A stretch of 64,000 bases of DNA from Streptomyces violascens (GTDB taxonomy: Bacteria > Actinomycetota > Actinomycetes > Streptomycetales > Streptomycetaceae). A program made the translations under genes and the position numbers. Below the pieces are notes generated by a model. The model saw nothing but the letters and a program-made list of their open reading frames with translations, ran no database searches and was not told the origin of the DNA. Positions 26,336 through 35,510 of the stretch are shown one piece after another. The stretch lies in the NCBI RefSeq assembly GCF_014649955.1, contig NZ_BMUA01000001.1, positions 434,001 to 498,000 on the forward strand, read 5' to 3'. Each line of letters opens with the position of its first letter. Position 1 is the first letter of the stretch.

Positions 26336-27360
26336 GCGACGATCTGCGGATCCTGACCGTGCGGCCCAAGGAGAACGAGTACGCCTGGACGTTCGGAGGT
26401 GCGGCCCCGGTAGCGCGGATCACCCCCGGGACGGCCCTCGACCTGTACACCGAGGACTGCTTCGCCGGGCGGGTGCGCTCCGAGCGCGATCTGGTGTCCC
26501 GCGTCTGTGCGTTCCCGTTCCTCAATCCGCAGACCGGGCCGTTCTACGTCGAGGGCGCCGAACCGGGTGACACCCTCGCCGTGCACTTCGTGTCGATCCG
26601 GCCCGCGCGCGACTGGGCGGCGTCCACGACCGTGCCGCTGTTCGGCGCGCTCACATCCACCCATGCGACGGCCACGCTCCAGCCGCCGCTGCCCGAGGTG
26701 GTGTGGATGTGGGAGCTCGACCGGGCGCGCGGGACGTGTCTGTTCCGGGCGCGCGAGAGCGACATCGAGATCGAGCTGCCGATGGATCCGATGCACGGCA
26801 CGGTCGGCGTGGCCCCGGCCAACCTGGAGGTGCGTTCCGCACTGGTCCCGGACGCGCACGGCGGGAACATGGACACCCCGGAGATGCGGGCGGGTGTGAC
26901 CTGCTATCTCGGGGTCAATGTGGAGGGGGCGCTGTTCAGCCTCGGCGACGGCCACGCCCGCCAGGGCGAGGGCGAGACCTGTGGGGTCGCCGTCGAGTGC
27001 GCCATGAACACGGTGGTGGTGGTCGAGCTCCTCAAGGGCGTCGACACACCCTGGCCGCGCATCGAGTCCGACACCCACATCATGTCGACGGGCTCGGCGC
27101 GGCCCCTCGAAGACGCCTTCCGCATCTCCCAGGTGGACCTGGTGCGCTGGCTGGAGCGCGACTACGGCCTTTCCGCGCTGGACGCGTACCAGCTGGTGAG
27201 CCAGGCGGGTGAGGCTCCGCTTGCCAACGTCTGCGACACCAACTACACCTGTGTCGCCAAGATCCGCAAGGAGTGGCTGCCCCGGCAGGGCGAGCCGCAC
27301 CGGGACCTGCACCGCCACCTGCGGGAGCAGGCGGCCCGCCTCCCTTCCTTTCCCGCCTAG
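26332..27360 (+). CDS. Acetamidase/formamidase family amidohydrolase
   Basis: 342 residues. Landmarks are YVEGAEPGDTLAVHF near residue 79, the metal-site-like PMHGTVGVAP, HGGNMDTPE, LFSLGDGHARQGEGE and GVAVECAMNTVVVVELLKG. This order is that of the FmdA/AmdA family, which hydrolyses formamide, acetamide and similar short amides to ammonia and acid. The ATG overlaps the permease stop by 4 bases, so they form one unit. The family has a divalent metal bound by histidines and aspartates. The substrate range is uncertain. Confidence 0.88.
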   Translation: MSDDLRILTVRPKENEYAWTFGGAAPVARITPGTALDLYTEDCFAGRVRSERDLVSRVCAFPFLNPQTGPFYVEGAEPGDTLAVHFVSIRPARDWAASTTVPLFGALTSTHATATLQPPLPEVVWMWELDRARGTCLFRARESDIEIELPMDPMHGTVGVAPANLEVRSALVPDAHGGNMDTPEMRAGVTCYLGVNVEGALFSLGDGHARQGEGETCGVAVECAMNTVVVVELLKGVDTPWPRIESDTHIMSTGSARPLEDAFRISQVDLVRWLERDYGLSALDAYQLVSQAGEAPLANVCDTNYTCVAKIRKEWLPRQGEPHRDLHRHLREQAARLPSFPA

Positions 27361-27375
27361 TCGAGGAGTACGTCC

Positions 27376-27954
27376 ATGAACCGAAGAAGACTCCTCCAGG
27401 GCGCGGCCGCCTCGGCCACCGCCGGCTTCCTCTTCCCGGCGACGGAGGCGGCCGCCGCCGGCACCACCGACTATCCGGGCGGCGCGCACTGGATGCCGGC
27501 GTCGGCCTCCAACTACAGCGCGTCCACCAGACCTTCGGCGTACCCGATCGACCGCGTCATCATCCATGTCACCCAGGAGACGTGGTCGAACACCGTCAAC
27601 ATCTTCCAGAACCCGGCAAAGAAGGTCTCGGCGCACTATGTGATGCGCTCCGCCGACGGATACATCGCGCAGATGGTCCGGGAGCACGACATCGCCTGGC
27701 ACGCCGGGAACTGGGACTACAACACCCGCAGCATCGGCATCGAGCACGAGGGCTGGATCGACCAACCGGCCTACTTCACGAACGCGCTGTACGAGAAGTC
27801 GGCGGCGCTCACCGCATCCATCTGCAACCGGTACGGCATTCCGAAGGACCGCGAGCACATCCTCGGCCACTACCAGATCCCCGGCACCGACCACACCGAC
27901 CCCGGGCCGGAGTGGGACTGGGTGCGTTACATCAGACTGGTCAACTTCGCCTGA
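27376..27954 (+). CDS. Tat-exported N-acetylmuramoyl-L-alanine amidase (Amidase_2)
   Basis: 192 residues. The N-terminus has a twin-arginine-type signal (MNRRRLLQGAAASATAGFLF, cleavage after about residue 28, EAAAAG). The mature part contains IDRVIIHVTQ (zinc histidine), AHYVMRSADGYIAQMV, HDIAWHAGNWDYN with a second histidine, and the end GHYQIPGTDHTDPGP, with the third histidine and cysteine-free zinc ligand set. It cuts the bond between muramic acid and the peptide stem in the cell wall. It follows the amidohydrolase by 15 bases. Confidence 0.9.
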   Translation: MNRRRLLQGAAASATAGFLFPATEAAAAGTTDYPGGAHWMPASASNYSASTRPSAYPIDRVIIHVTQETWSNTVNIFQNPAKKVSAHYVMRSADGYIAQMVREHDIAWHAGNWDYNTRSIGIEHEGWIDQPAYFTNALYEKSAALTASICNRYGIPKDREHILGHYQIPGTDHTDPGPEWDWVRYIRLVNFA

Positions 27955-28041
27955 GTGATGGCCGATTCCCCGGGGCTCCTTGCCGGGCCGCGCCTTCGGG
28001 ACCACGATGGTGGCGGCCCTACGGCGTACGGGGAGGCCGAG

Positions 28042-29334
28042 TTGACGGTCAGGCGGGACGAGTCCTGGGTGGCTCTGGAGGCAGGGGCCGACCCGGCCGA
28101 GCGAAGTCGTCAACTCAGGTGCGCGCACGAGGAGTTCACGACGGACGGGCGAGTGGTACGCCCGGTGCGCCCTTTGGTGGCGGCGTCCTGGCAGCGGTCC
28201 GCGCGGGCCCGGGTCAGTCCGGACGGCGCGGCCTGCGTGGAGCTCGGCGAGGAGGAGCTCACCGGATACCGCGACGGCCATCCGCTCGCCCGTGTCATGC
28301 CGGTGATCCGGGAGCTGACCGGGGCCTACGCCGGTGACGGCGAGCATCTGGTGGCCGTGTGCGACGCACAGGGACGGCTGCTGTGGGTCGAGGGCGACGC
28401 GCGAACGCGCGGCGCGGCCGCAGGGATGAACTTCGTACCCGGCGCCCGCTGGGCCGAGTCGGCCGTGGGCACCAACGCGCCGGGCACCGCCCTGGCGGAG
28501 GACCGCCCGGTCCAGGTGTTCTCGGCCGAGCACTTCCGCCGCCCGGTCCAGCGGTGGACCTGCGCGGCCGCCCCCGTGCACGATCCGCGTACGGGACGAC
28601 TGCTCGGCGCCGTCGACCTGACCGGCGGCGACGGCCTCGCCCACCCGCACAGCCTTGGCTTCGTCCAGGCCGTAGCGCGAGCGGCGGAGTCCGAACTGGC
28701 CCTGCTGGCCCGGCCGTTGCCGCGTGAGGCGATCTCCCTCAGCGCTCTCGGCAGGGACGAGGCGCTGCTCGTCGCGGACGGCCGCAAGCTGCGCCTGAGC
28801 CACCGTCACAGCGAGATCCTGGTACTGCTCGCCCGCCACCCCGAGGGCCTGAGCGGCGACGAACTGCTGGTGTCCCTGTACGAGAACGAGACGGTCAGTC
28901 CCGTGACGCTAAGGGCCGAACTGTCCCGACTGCGGAAGCTGTTGGGTCCCGACCTCCTCGCCTCCCGCCCCTACCGGCTGACCGCGCCCGTGGACGCGGA
29001 CTTCGACACGGTGGCCCGACGGCTCGGCTCGGGCGCGGTGGCCGCGGCGATGACGGTGTACGCCGGCCCGCTCCTCCCCGCCTCGCAGGCCCCCGCGGTG
29101 GCTCGCCTCCGCAGACGCCTGGCCGACCAGCTGCGCTCGGCACTGATAGCCCGCGCCGACCCGGGGTTGCTCGCCGACTGGGCGTACAGCCCGTGGGCCG
29201 AGGACGACCTGCCGGTGTGGCAGGCCCTGGCGACGACACTTCCGCGAGTGCAACAGGCAGCAGCGCAGTCGAAGTTGAGGGAATTGAAGGGGGAACTGGA
29301 CATCGCAACGGGGTTGCAACGTCCGGGTGCCTAG
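28042..29334 (+). CDS. GAF-domain transcriptional regulator of the aldehyde dehydrogenase
   Basis: 430 residues. The TTG at 28042 has GGGGAGG five bases upstream. An ATG at 27958 would add 28 poorly coding codons and is the alternative. A GAF-like sensor region (about residues 85-225, with [25 protein letters not shown] and [28 protein letters not shown] as the family landmark, seen in parts) is followed by a C-terminal winged-helix domain ([24 protein letters not shown] and [13 protein letters not shown]). Such proteins adjoin exaC-like aldehyde dehydrogenases in Streptomyces. The dehydrogenase starts 56 bases after its stop. Confidence 0.82.
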   Translation: MTVRRDESWVALEAGADPAERSRQLRCAHEEFTTDGRVVRPVRPLVAASWQRSARARVSPDGAACVELGEEELTGYRDGHPLARVMPVIRELTGAYAGDGEHLVAVCDAQGRLLWVEGDARTRGAAAGMNFVPGARWAESAVGTNAPGTALAEDRPVQVFSAEHFRRPVQRWTCAAAPVHDPRTGRLLGAVDLTGGDGLAHPHSLGFVQAVARAAESELALLARPLPREAISLSALGRDEALLVADGRKLRLSHRHSEILVLLARHPEGLSGDELLVSLYENETVSPVTLRAELSRLRKLLGPDLLASRPYRLTAPVDADFDTVARRLGSGAVAAAMTVYAGPLLPASQAPAVARLRRRLADQLRSALIARADPGLLADWAYSPWAEDDLPVWQALATTLPRVQQAAAQSKLRELKGELDIATGLQRPGA

Positions 29335-29390
29335 TCTGCGCGGCGTGCGCCGTCCAAGGGCGGGCGGCGCGGCAGAGGGAGGCCACGGAG

Positions 29391-30914
29391 ATGACCCGTT
29401 ACGCAGCGCCCGGCACCGAGGGCGCGCTCGTCTCGTTCCAGTCCCGCTACGACAACTGGATCGGCGGCGAATACGTGCCGCCCCGGCTCGGCCAGTACTT
29501 CGAGAACCCGAGCCCCGTCAACGGCCGCCCCTTCACGGAGATCGCACGCGGCACGGCAGAGGACGTCGAGCTGGCGCTGGACGCGGCGCATGCGGCCGCG
29601 CCCGCCTGGGGACGCACCTCGCCGGAGGCCCGCGCGAACGTCCTGCTCAAGATCGCGGACCGGATGGAGGCACACCTGGAGGACCTGGCCGTCGCCGAGA
29701 GCTGGGAGAACGGCAAGCCCGTCCGCGAGACGCTCGCCGCCGACATCCCGCTGGCCATCGACCACTTCCGCTACTTCGCGGGTGCGTTGCGCGCCCAGGA
29801 GGGTTCGCTCAGCGAGCTCGACGACGACACGGTGGCGTACCACTTCCACGAGCCGCTCGGAGTGGTAGGCCAGATCATCCCGTGGAACTTCCCGATCCTG
29901 ATGGCGGTGTGGAAACTGGCCCCGGCGCTGGCGGCGGGAAACGCGGTGGTCCTGAAGCCCGCCGAACAGACTCCGGCCTCGATCCACTACTGGATGAGCC
30001 TGGTCGCGGATCTCCTCCCGCCGGGCGTGGTGAACATCGTCAACGGCTTCGGCGTGGAGGCGGGCAAGCCGCTGGCGTCGAGCCCGCGCGTGGCGAAGAT
30101 CGCGTTCACGGGCGAGACCACGACGGGGCGGCTGATCATGCAGTACGCCTCGGAGAACATCAAGCCCGTCACTCTCGAACTGGGCGGCAAGTCCCCCAAC
30201 ATCTTCTTCGACGACGTGTGGGCCCAGGACGACGACTTCCGCGACAAGGCCCTCGAAGGCTTCACGATGTTCGCCCTCAACCAGGGCGAGGTCTGCACCT
30301 GCCCCTCCCGCGCCCTGATCCAGCGCGGCCACTACAGCGAGTTCCTGGAGGCGGCGATAGCCCGCACGGAACAGATCGTCCCGGGCCACCCCCTGGACAC
30401 CGACACGATGATCGGCGCCCAGGCCTCCAACGACCAGCTGCAGAAGATCCTCTCGTACCTGGACATAGGCCAGCAGGAGGGTGCGAAGATCCTGACTGGT
30501 GGTCAGCAGATCAGCTACGAGGGTGAGTTGGCGGGAGGCTACTACGTCCAACCGACCATCTTCGAGGGCGACAACCGCATGCGGATCTTCCAGGAGGAGA
30601 TCTTCGGCCCCGTGGTGGCGGTGACCTCGTTCACCGACTTCGACGACGCGATCCGCACGGCGAACGACACCCTGTACGGCCTGGGCGCGGGCGTATGGAC
30701 CCGCGACACCAACACGGCGTACCGCGCCGGCCGAGCGATCCAGGCCGGCCGAGTCTGGACCAACTGCTACCACGCCTACCCGGCACACGCCGCCTTCGGC
30801 GGCTACAAGCAGTCGGGGATCGGCCGGGAGACCCACAAGATGATGCTGGAGCACTACCAGCAGACGAAGAATATTCTTTGTAACTACTCGCCCAAGAAGC
30901 TTGGGTTCTTCTGA
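29391..30914 (+). CDS. exaC: NAD-dependent aldehyde dehydrogenase (exaC-like) with a replaced C-terminal tail
   Basis: 507 residues from ATG 29391 (AGAGGGAGG upstream). All family motifs are present: [48 protein letters not shown] (catalytic glutamate 263) and [10 protein letters not shown] (catalytic cysteine near 302). It oxidises aldehydes, as in acetaldehyde or ethanol use. The last codons (AAT ATT CTT TGT AAC) are AT-rich and unlike the rest of the gene. A second, GC-rich version of the last 19 codons lies at 35404-35463. The tail is therefore probably donated by an inserted element, keeping the protein intact. Confidence 0.93.
   Translation: MTRYAAPGTEGALVSFQSRYDNWIGGEYVPPRLGQYFENPSPVNGRPFTEIARGTAEDVELALDAAHAAAPAWGRTSPEARANVLLKIADRMEAHLEDLAVAESWENGKPVRETLAADIPLAIDHFRYFAGALRAQEGSLSELDDDTVAYHFHEPLGVVGQIIPWNFPILMAVWKLAPALAAGNAVVLKPAEQTPASIHYWMSLVADLLPPGVVNIVNGFGVEAGKPLASSPRVAKIAFTGETTTGRLIMQYASENIKPVTLELGGKSPNIFFDDVWAQDDDFRDKALEGFTMFALNQGEVCTCPSRALIQRGHYSEFLEAAIARTEQIVPGHPLDTDTMIGAQASNDQLQKILSYLDIGQQEGAKILTGGQQISYEGELAGGYYVQPTIFEGDNRMRIFQEEIFGPVVAVTSFTDFDDAIRTANDTLYGLGAGVWTRDTNTAYRAGRAIQAGRVWTNCYHAYPAHAAFGGYKQSGIGRETHKMMLEHYQQTKNILCNYSPKKLGFF
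30856..30871 (+). repeat. Left direct repeat (putative attL core)
   Basis: The 16 bases ACCAGCAGACGAAGAA are identical to 35405-35420. They sit in the aldehyde dehydrogenase codons for (Y)QQTKN, the last native part of the gene before the tail changes character. This is where a crossover between a gene end and an element could have occurred. Confidence 0.65.
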
Positions 30915-31250
30915 GGCGTGAAGTCCATTGCCGGGAGCTGGCGTTAAGTCTCTCGGAGAAGCCATCGAAGTTACTCCAGGTAATCAGATCAAAACCCTGG
31001 GCGTTCTCCGTTTGCTTTGCGGAGGCCTGTCCGGACCAGTCGCGGTCCACCGGCATGTCCTTACAGGGATGGGCAAGACAAGATCCTGGGCTGCAGCCCA
31101 CCGCTCTCCAAAGTCAAGGCCTCGGTTCGGCGGAGGTTCTGTGCGGAGGCCTCTGGTCCGAGGCGGACGCCCTAAGCGGCTGTGGACACTGTCATGACAA
31201 GGGATCAGCAGCCGACCATCACGGCGAGCTCAGGAGTCAAGGCTCCCAGG
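30915..31250. other. Intergenic part of the island, no convincing gene
   Basis: Open frames here are short and do not resemble known proteins. A 10-base direct repeat GCGGAGGCCT occurs at about 31019 and 31142, and a 14-bp palindrome TGGGCTGCAGCCCA lies near 31088-31101. It would be the left-end region of the inserted element. No function is assigned. Confidence 0.5.
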
Positions 31251-31286
31251 GGCTCTGTTCACGGGAGCGTTCTCGTGAACAGAGCC
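31251..31286 (-). terminator. Hairpin after the NB-ARC gene
   Basis: GGCTCTGTTCACG (31251-31263) and CGTGAACAGAGCC (31274-31286) form a perfect 13-bp stem with a 10-base loop. It lies 72 bases past the stop of the large minus-strand gene, so it is the probable terminator of that transcript. There is no clear T-run, which is normal in Streptomyces. Confidence 0.65.
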
Positions 31287-31357
31287 ATCCTGGCTACCGA
31301 GCTGGCCAGCCACCGCTGTCGCCGCTTTCATCTGCTTGCCAGCAAAGCGCCAGGAAC

Positions 31358-34300
31358 CTACCTGCGTCGCCCTTTCCGCCGAGCGCGGGTAGTAGGCGAA
31401 GGCTGTTGGCGGCCTGCCGTAGCGGCTGGTTCCGTCCTGGTCGAATCGGGCTGTATGCGCACGGAGACGAGGGCAGCCGCAAGCAGGCCGTTGCCGCTCG
31501 CCTCGGCAAACCGGCGGTGTACTTCTGCAGGGTTTGTCATGAGTTGCCGATGCGCGGCCGGGTCGCTGAGGGTTAGACCGTAGCCGTACAGCACGAGCAC
31601 GCTGCCACGATCGCGTGCTGCCTGCCGCCACCGGCCTGATGCTATGGCATCGGCGCGGGCAATCACGGTGCCGTCGTCGTGCTCGAGAGTCAGCCTTCGG
31701 CCCGCGATGGTGAGCGTGAGGTGCCGCGGTGAGGGGATGGTCGGCTGTGGCCCAACCAGACGACGCAGACCATTGCCGCAGGCCCGGTGGATCTGCAGCT
31801 CGACTGTCTCACCGTTCTCGAGCAAGGTGGCGCCGAGCATCTGATCAGGCTCTAGGATAGCCAAAGCTCTCGACGCCGGCATCAGCTTCTTGATTTCAGG
31901 CAGCAGAATGTCAAGGCTGGAGCGGCCAGCGAGAAACCCGTAGACCGGGTCCGTGGACAGCGACAACACCGAATGGCAGCTGGCCTCCTCGTACACGGCA
32001 CGCAGGTCCCCATTCGCCTGCAGCATCGGCGAAAACTCGGCAAGCACGGATTCGCCAGCCTCTTGCTGGAGGCGGTGTGCGGTCTCACCCGCAACGGCTG
32101 ATAGCCGCGGAATCAATCCCCGGTAGATCCTTTCCCACACACTCCCGGGATCGTGCGGATCGGTGAACGTTTTATCCCTGAGGCGGGCAAGCAGCACAAG
32201 AGGATCCGCGTCGTCGGCGCCCTCGTGTATGGCGCGCCAGCCTTCGTGGACCGCCTGCAACAAGATGAACCGTGCTTCGTCAGTACCTGTCTCGTACGCC
32301 GGATTGTCGGCGATGCAGGTCTCTTGCAGCAGGCGCCCGAGCAACTGCACCGCACGCTGCTCCCCGGTCAGCACCCATTTCCAGGCGGACTGACAGCCGA
32401 CGTTGTGCACCAAGTGATGAACGGCAAACCCGTGGAGGGTGTGGGGGCCGGCATAGGGCACGAAGTCGGTGAAGGCGGCATCGGCCTCGGCCCATTTGTC
32501 CTGCAGAGCCAACGCCTCAACCAACAGACGCCTCAGGTCGGCAGTGCTCGAAGACCAAGGGTCAGCACATCCGACCAGGGCCTTGGTAACGGCGTGTTCG
32601 GCACGCTCGGCCTCTCCCTGCCCAATCAAGTCCTGGATAGTCAGGAGGTCCTGCACCGTCTGCTCCCTCTCGGCTGAGGGCAGACTGTCGGCAAGGTCGC
32701 GATACCCCTTCAGCAGATCCTCCAGCCTAGGGTCGGATTCTCTACTTAGTTGCATCTGCAAGATCAAGGATGCCTTACCTGGCAGGTCGGAGACGTTGTC
32801 GTGCAGGTGGCCATCAAGCCTGCGCAGATAGCCCAGCACAGGGCCCAGATAGTCGGCAATGCAGGCGGCGGCGCCGTCCTGCTTGCGGATATGAACGAGA
32901 TGGGCGAGCGACGTACGCGCCTGGGCGGCCATTCCCTCGTCCGGGTCGCCCGCCTGCACCAGCCATTCCAGCTCTTGCTCGAGCAGCCGCTGCGCGGACT
33001 CGTACTGGCCATGGGCGTGATGGAAAGCGGCGAGGTTGCCCATGAGCAGAGCCGTGAATGTGTCTGCTGTCCCTGCCGAGCGGATGTGCCCCACGAGCGC
33101 AGTGGCGTGCTGGGCCAGCTCCCAGGTCCGCTCGGCCTGGCCGGTAAGGAGGGCCCCACGCAGCCAGCGGTCCGTGTGAAAGGCAAGAGCCGACAAAGCG
33201 GCCGTGCCCTCTTCCTCGTCCATCTCCAGGTACCGGCCGATGATCTGCTGCAGTACCGAGTTCATCGACACAGTGTCATCACTGCCGGGGAACGACTCGC
33301 CCCGGCCCGGTAACGGCTCGTCCCAGCGCACAAGGGAGACGTTGAGCAACTCGCGCATGACCTCCCGTACCGGTACATGCACCTCATCGAAGACCAGCCA
33401 CCTCGGAGAAGGCGGCATGTTCTCGGGATCGTAGAATGCGCATGCCGCAGCCAGATGCACTGGCACCCGACGCGGTGCGAGCCAGCACAGCGCCGCTACC
33501 GTCACCAGGGTTGGCTGCAGCAGACCGCGGCCTTGCGCACTGATCGCTAGGCGATCCACTGTCAGCGCGACCGCAGCGGCCAGAGTCCGCGGGTACCCGG
33601 CAGGCACCGACTGCTCATCATCGGCCGCCCGGTGAACCAAGGTCTCCGAGTAGGCCGCAATCCGGTCCAGGCCCACACCGCAGCTGACCAGATAGCCACA
33701 CGCCACCTCGATGGCCAACGGCCAGTACTCCAATACGTCCGCCAGCCGGGACAGCGCCGATGCGTGCTCGGCGGCCTCCTGTGCACCAACCGACAGCCGC
33801 AACTGCAGGAGCTCCAGTGCTTCCTCGCGACTCATCGGATCTAGATCAATGCGCCCGCCCACCCTCGGCCAATGACCACCCAGCGCCGTCACGATGACCC
33901 GGCCACGTCCCTGACGGGGAATCCAGGCGCCGACAACAGACTGGCTCGCGTCGTCAAGAACCATGAGCCAACGCCCAGGCAGCGACTGCAGCTCCGCGTG
34001 AACCTGCTCACGTAACAGCCTGGGGTCGCGCACCTCCGTCTGCTCCGCCCTACCCGTTAGGTGTGCCAGCACCCTGACGAACGACGCCACCAAGGACTCT
34101 TCGGTCTCAGCATCAACCCAGAACACAGCGTCATAGAGGAAGGCCTCAGCCGCGATGTACGCGGCAGCAAGACTGGATTTCCCCAAGCCCGACAAACCCG
34201 TGATGACACACGTCAGCACACCCTGCGCTGAATCCTGTCCACCCAGCAGTACCTCGCCCACCTTCTCGACGAGGTGGGACCGGTCCACCTCCGGAACCGG

Positions 34301-35059
34301 AGGCACCTGCCCAAACACGATGCCCAGATCCTGCCGGCCCAAAGCCGAACGCAGTTCCTCATCACTGACCAGCACCGACCCGCGAAAATCGCTCACATCC
34401 CACTGAGCCAGACCGGGATCAGCTGCCCGACGCATCACCTCTGCAACCAAACAGCCCAGTACAAGCCCACCGGCCCCACCGGACAGGCCCCGCCCAGCGC
34501 GCTCCCGCTCCAAACGCAACGCACCCTGGAGGTCTTCACGCAACTGCTCATCACTGCGGCCATCGAACTCAATGCCCGCACGCCCCAAGCGGTCCCAGTG
34601 CTCCTCGGACAACGCCTGACAGAGGCCCCAGGCGGCAGGAGCCCGTACCAGGAGCTCCTCAAGCCCCACCTTGAGACCTGAAACGTCCCCCCCGTGGCGC
34701 TTCAGCAGCTCACCCAGACGCAGACAGCCTTCGTCCGGCACAGCGGACGTGATCAAACGGTATTGGTCGGCTTCGAAGCCGGTGACCAGGTGAACCAGCA
34801 CCGACACCGCCTCGCGCGCCCTTACGGTCCGTCCCGCACCAGCACTCTTAACCTGCACCGCAAGCAGCGAGCGACCAGAGGCGTCGACCAAATCAAAATC
34901 GACCGAATCCACATGGTGGACCGACACCGCATTCCCCGGCCCCTCGACACGACAAGCAGTCACCTCACTCTGCTGCATGCCGACCAACAAAGCTTCCACC
35001 GTGCGCAGGTACTGATACTGGAACCCACGAGCAGCAACGCGACCACCGTCGATCGCCAT
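31358..35059 (-). CDS. Large nuclease-like / NB-ARC STAND NTPase / TPR-like protein, putative antiviral NLR-type effector
   Basis: 1,233 residues, start ATG 35059. Residues about 1-150 look like a PD-(D/E)xK or Cap4/DUF4297-type nuclease: FQYQYLRTVEAL, HVDSVDFDLVDASG (D54, D56) and AVQVKSAGAG (Q69, K71). The centre is an NB-ARC-like STAND ATPase with GLSGLGKSSLA (K294), WLMVLDDAS (D369/D370) and YWPLAIEVA (GxP-type motif). From about 560 onward it is helical and repeat-rich, TPR-like (for example AQRLLEQELEWLVQAGDPDEGMAAQA in part). This is the architecture of bacterial NLR/Avs-type immune proteins: sensor at the C-terminus, switch in the middle, nuclease at the front. It is the only cargo gene in the island. 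Function is inferred. Confidence 0.8.
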   Translation of the reverse strand: MAIDGGRVAARGFQYQYLRTVEALLVGMQQSEVTACRVEGPGNAVSVHHVDSVDFDLVDASGRSLLAVQVKSAGAGRTVRAREAVSVLVHLVTGFEADQYRLITSAVPDEGCLRLGELLKRHGGDVSGLKVGLEELLVRAPAAWGLCQALSEEHWDRLGRAGIEFDGRSDEQLREDLQGALRLERERAGRGLSGGAGGLVLGCLVAEVMRRAADPGLAQWDVSDFRGSVLVSDEELRSALGRQDLGIVFGQVPPVPEVDRSHLVEKVGEVLLGGQDSAQGVLTCVITGLSGLGKSSLAAAYIAAEAFLYDAVFWVDAETEESLVASFVRVLAHLTGRAEQTEVRDPRLLREQVHAELQSLPGRWLMVLDDASQSVVGAWIPRQGRGRVIVTALGGHWPRVGGRIDLDPMSREEALELLQLRLSVGAQEAAEHASALSRLADVLEYWPLAIEVACGYLVSCGVGLDRIAAYSETLVHRAADDEQSVPAGYPRTLAAAVALTVDRLAISAQGRGLLQPTLVTVAALCWLAPRRVPVHLAAACAFYDPENMPPSPRWLVFDEVHVPVREVMRELLNVSLVRWDEPLPGRGESFPGSDDTVSMNSVLQQIIGRYLEMDEEEGTAALSALAFHTDRWLRGALLTGQAERTWELAQHATALVGHIRSAGTADTFTALLMGNLAAFHHAHGQYESAQRLLEQELEWLVQAGDPDEGMAAQARTSLAHLVHIRKQDGAAACIADYLGPVLGYLRRLDGHLHDNVSDLPGKASLILQMQLSRESDPRLEDLLKGYRDLADSLPSAEREQTVQDLLTIQDLIGQGEAERAEHAVTKALVGCADPWSSSTADLRRLLVEALALQDKWAEADAAFTDFVPYAGPHTLHGFAVHHLVHNVGCQSAWKWVLTGEQRAVQLLGRLLQETCIADNPAYETGTDEARFILLQAVHEGWRAIHEGADDADPLVLLARLRDKTFTDPHDPGSVWERIYRGLIPRLSAVAGETAHRLQQEAGESVLAEFSPMLQANGDLRAVYEEASCHSVLSLSTDPVYGFLAGRSSLDILLPEIKKLMPASRALAILEPDQMLGATLLENGETVELQIHRACGNGLRRLVGPQPTIPSPRHLTLTIAGRRLTLEHDDGTVIARADAIASGRWRQAARDRGSVLVLYGYGLTLSDPAAHRQLMTNPAEVHRRFAEASGNGLLAAALVSVRIQPDSTRTEPAATAGRQQPSPTTRARRKGRRR

Positions 35060-35404
35060 ACAACCCCCCGGTGTCGAGACCTATTTGTGGGATTCAGCGT
35101 AGGGGCGAGGTGTGACAGCCATGGACAGTCCGGCCATATGTGCGATGGCTTCCAGCCTGGAGAAGCTCAACTCCACACAGGGCGCCATCTACTGTGACAG
35201 CTCCCACCAGCCCGGAGGCATGGAACGTACCGCATCACCCACGAGACCAGCGCGCTCTCGATCATTTCCAGACCCTCACAGCCTCCATCCTCTTCGCCCC
35301 ACGAGTTCCTGGGGCCGAGATCCGGACCATTTCCGGACTAGCCCCGCACGAAAGCCTCATAGTGCACCGTTTCCCCAGGTCAGCACGGGTGTACTTGCTG
35401 TACC
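35060..35404. other. Right part of the island between the NB-ARC gene and the dehydrogenase tail copy
   Basis: 345 bases without a gene I can support. Frames running into the tail copy (35140-35463) encode no recognisable protein upstream of the tail. It includes the upstream region and promoter of the large gene, whose start has a GGGGGG ribosome site. A TCCGGACC/TTCCGGA partial repeat near 35322-35337 is weak. Confidence 0.45.
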
Positions 35405-35463
35405 ACCAGCAGACGAAGAACTTGCTGGTGTCGTACTCACCGAAGAAGCTGGGCTTCTTCTAG
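35404..35463 (+). pseudogene. Detached native C-terminal tail of the aldehyde dehydrogenase
   Basis: Read in frame, the bases give [19 protein letters not shown] then TAG. The real gene ends [19 protein letters not shown] then TGA. Here the codons are GC-rich (TTG CTG GTG TCG) like the body of the gene, so this is probably the original end, displaced about 4.5 kb by the insertion. It cannot be translated as part of the enzyme now. Confidence 0.8.
35405..35420 (+). repeat. Right direct repeat (putative attR core)
   Basis: Identical to 30856-30871 and placed at the same codons of the displaced dehydrogenase tail. Upstream of this repeat the sequence does not resemble the dehydrogenase gene, so the homology starts abruptly here, as expected for a recombination junction. 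Confidence 0.65.
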
Positions 35464-35472
35464 GGGCACAAA

Positions 35473-35510
35473 AAGGCGCCTGACCTGGTCTTTTGCCGGT
35501 CAGGCGCCTT
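35473..35510 (+). terminator. Native terminator of the aldehyde dehydrogenase, stranded with the tail copy
   Basis: AAGGCGCCTGACC (35473-35485) pairs perfectly with GGTCAGGCGCCTT (35498-35510), loop 12 bases, ten bases after the displaced tail's stop. The preceding A-run would be a T-run for transcripts from the right. It fits an original position just after the intact dehydrogenase gene. Confidence 0.8.

Larger units (their letters stand above)
30856..35420. mobile_element. Putative island inserted at the 3' end of the aldehyde dehydrogenase gene
   Basis: The segment is bounded by a 16-bp direct repeat (30856-30871 and 35405-35420, ACCAGCAGACGAAGAA), which lies inside the dehydrogenase gene tail. 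On the left, the gene continues into an AT-richer but still coding tail. On the right, a native-looking tail and a terminator hairpin follow the repeat. This is the geometry expected when an integrase-type element enters a gene end and brings a substitute tail. The cargo is one large minus-strand gene (31358-35059). No integrase lies inside, though a decayed one sits just outside the right end. Composition is visibly lower in GC than the flanks. Confidence 0.65.

Noticed and set aside
35140..35463. 108-codon frame ending in the dehydrogenase tail
   Set aside because: Only the last 20 codons match anything. The upstream part looks like chance readthrough of the junction.
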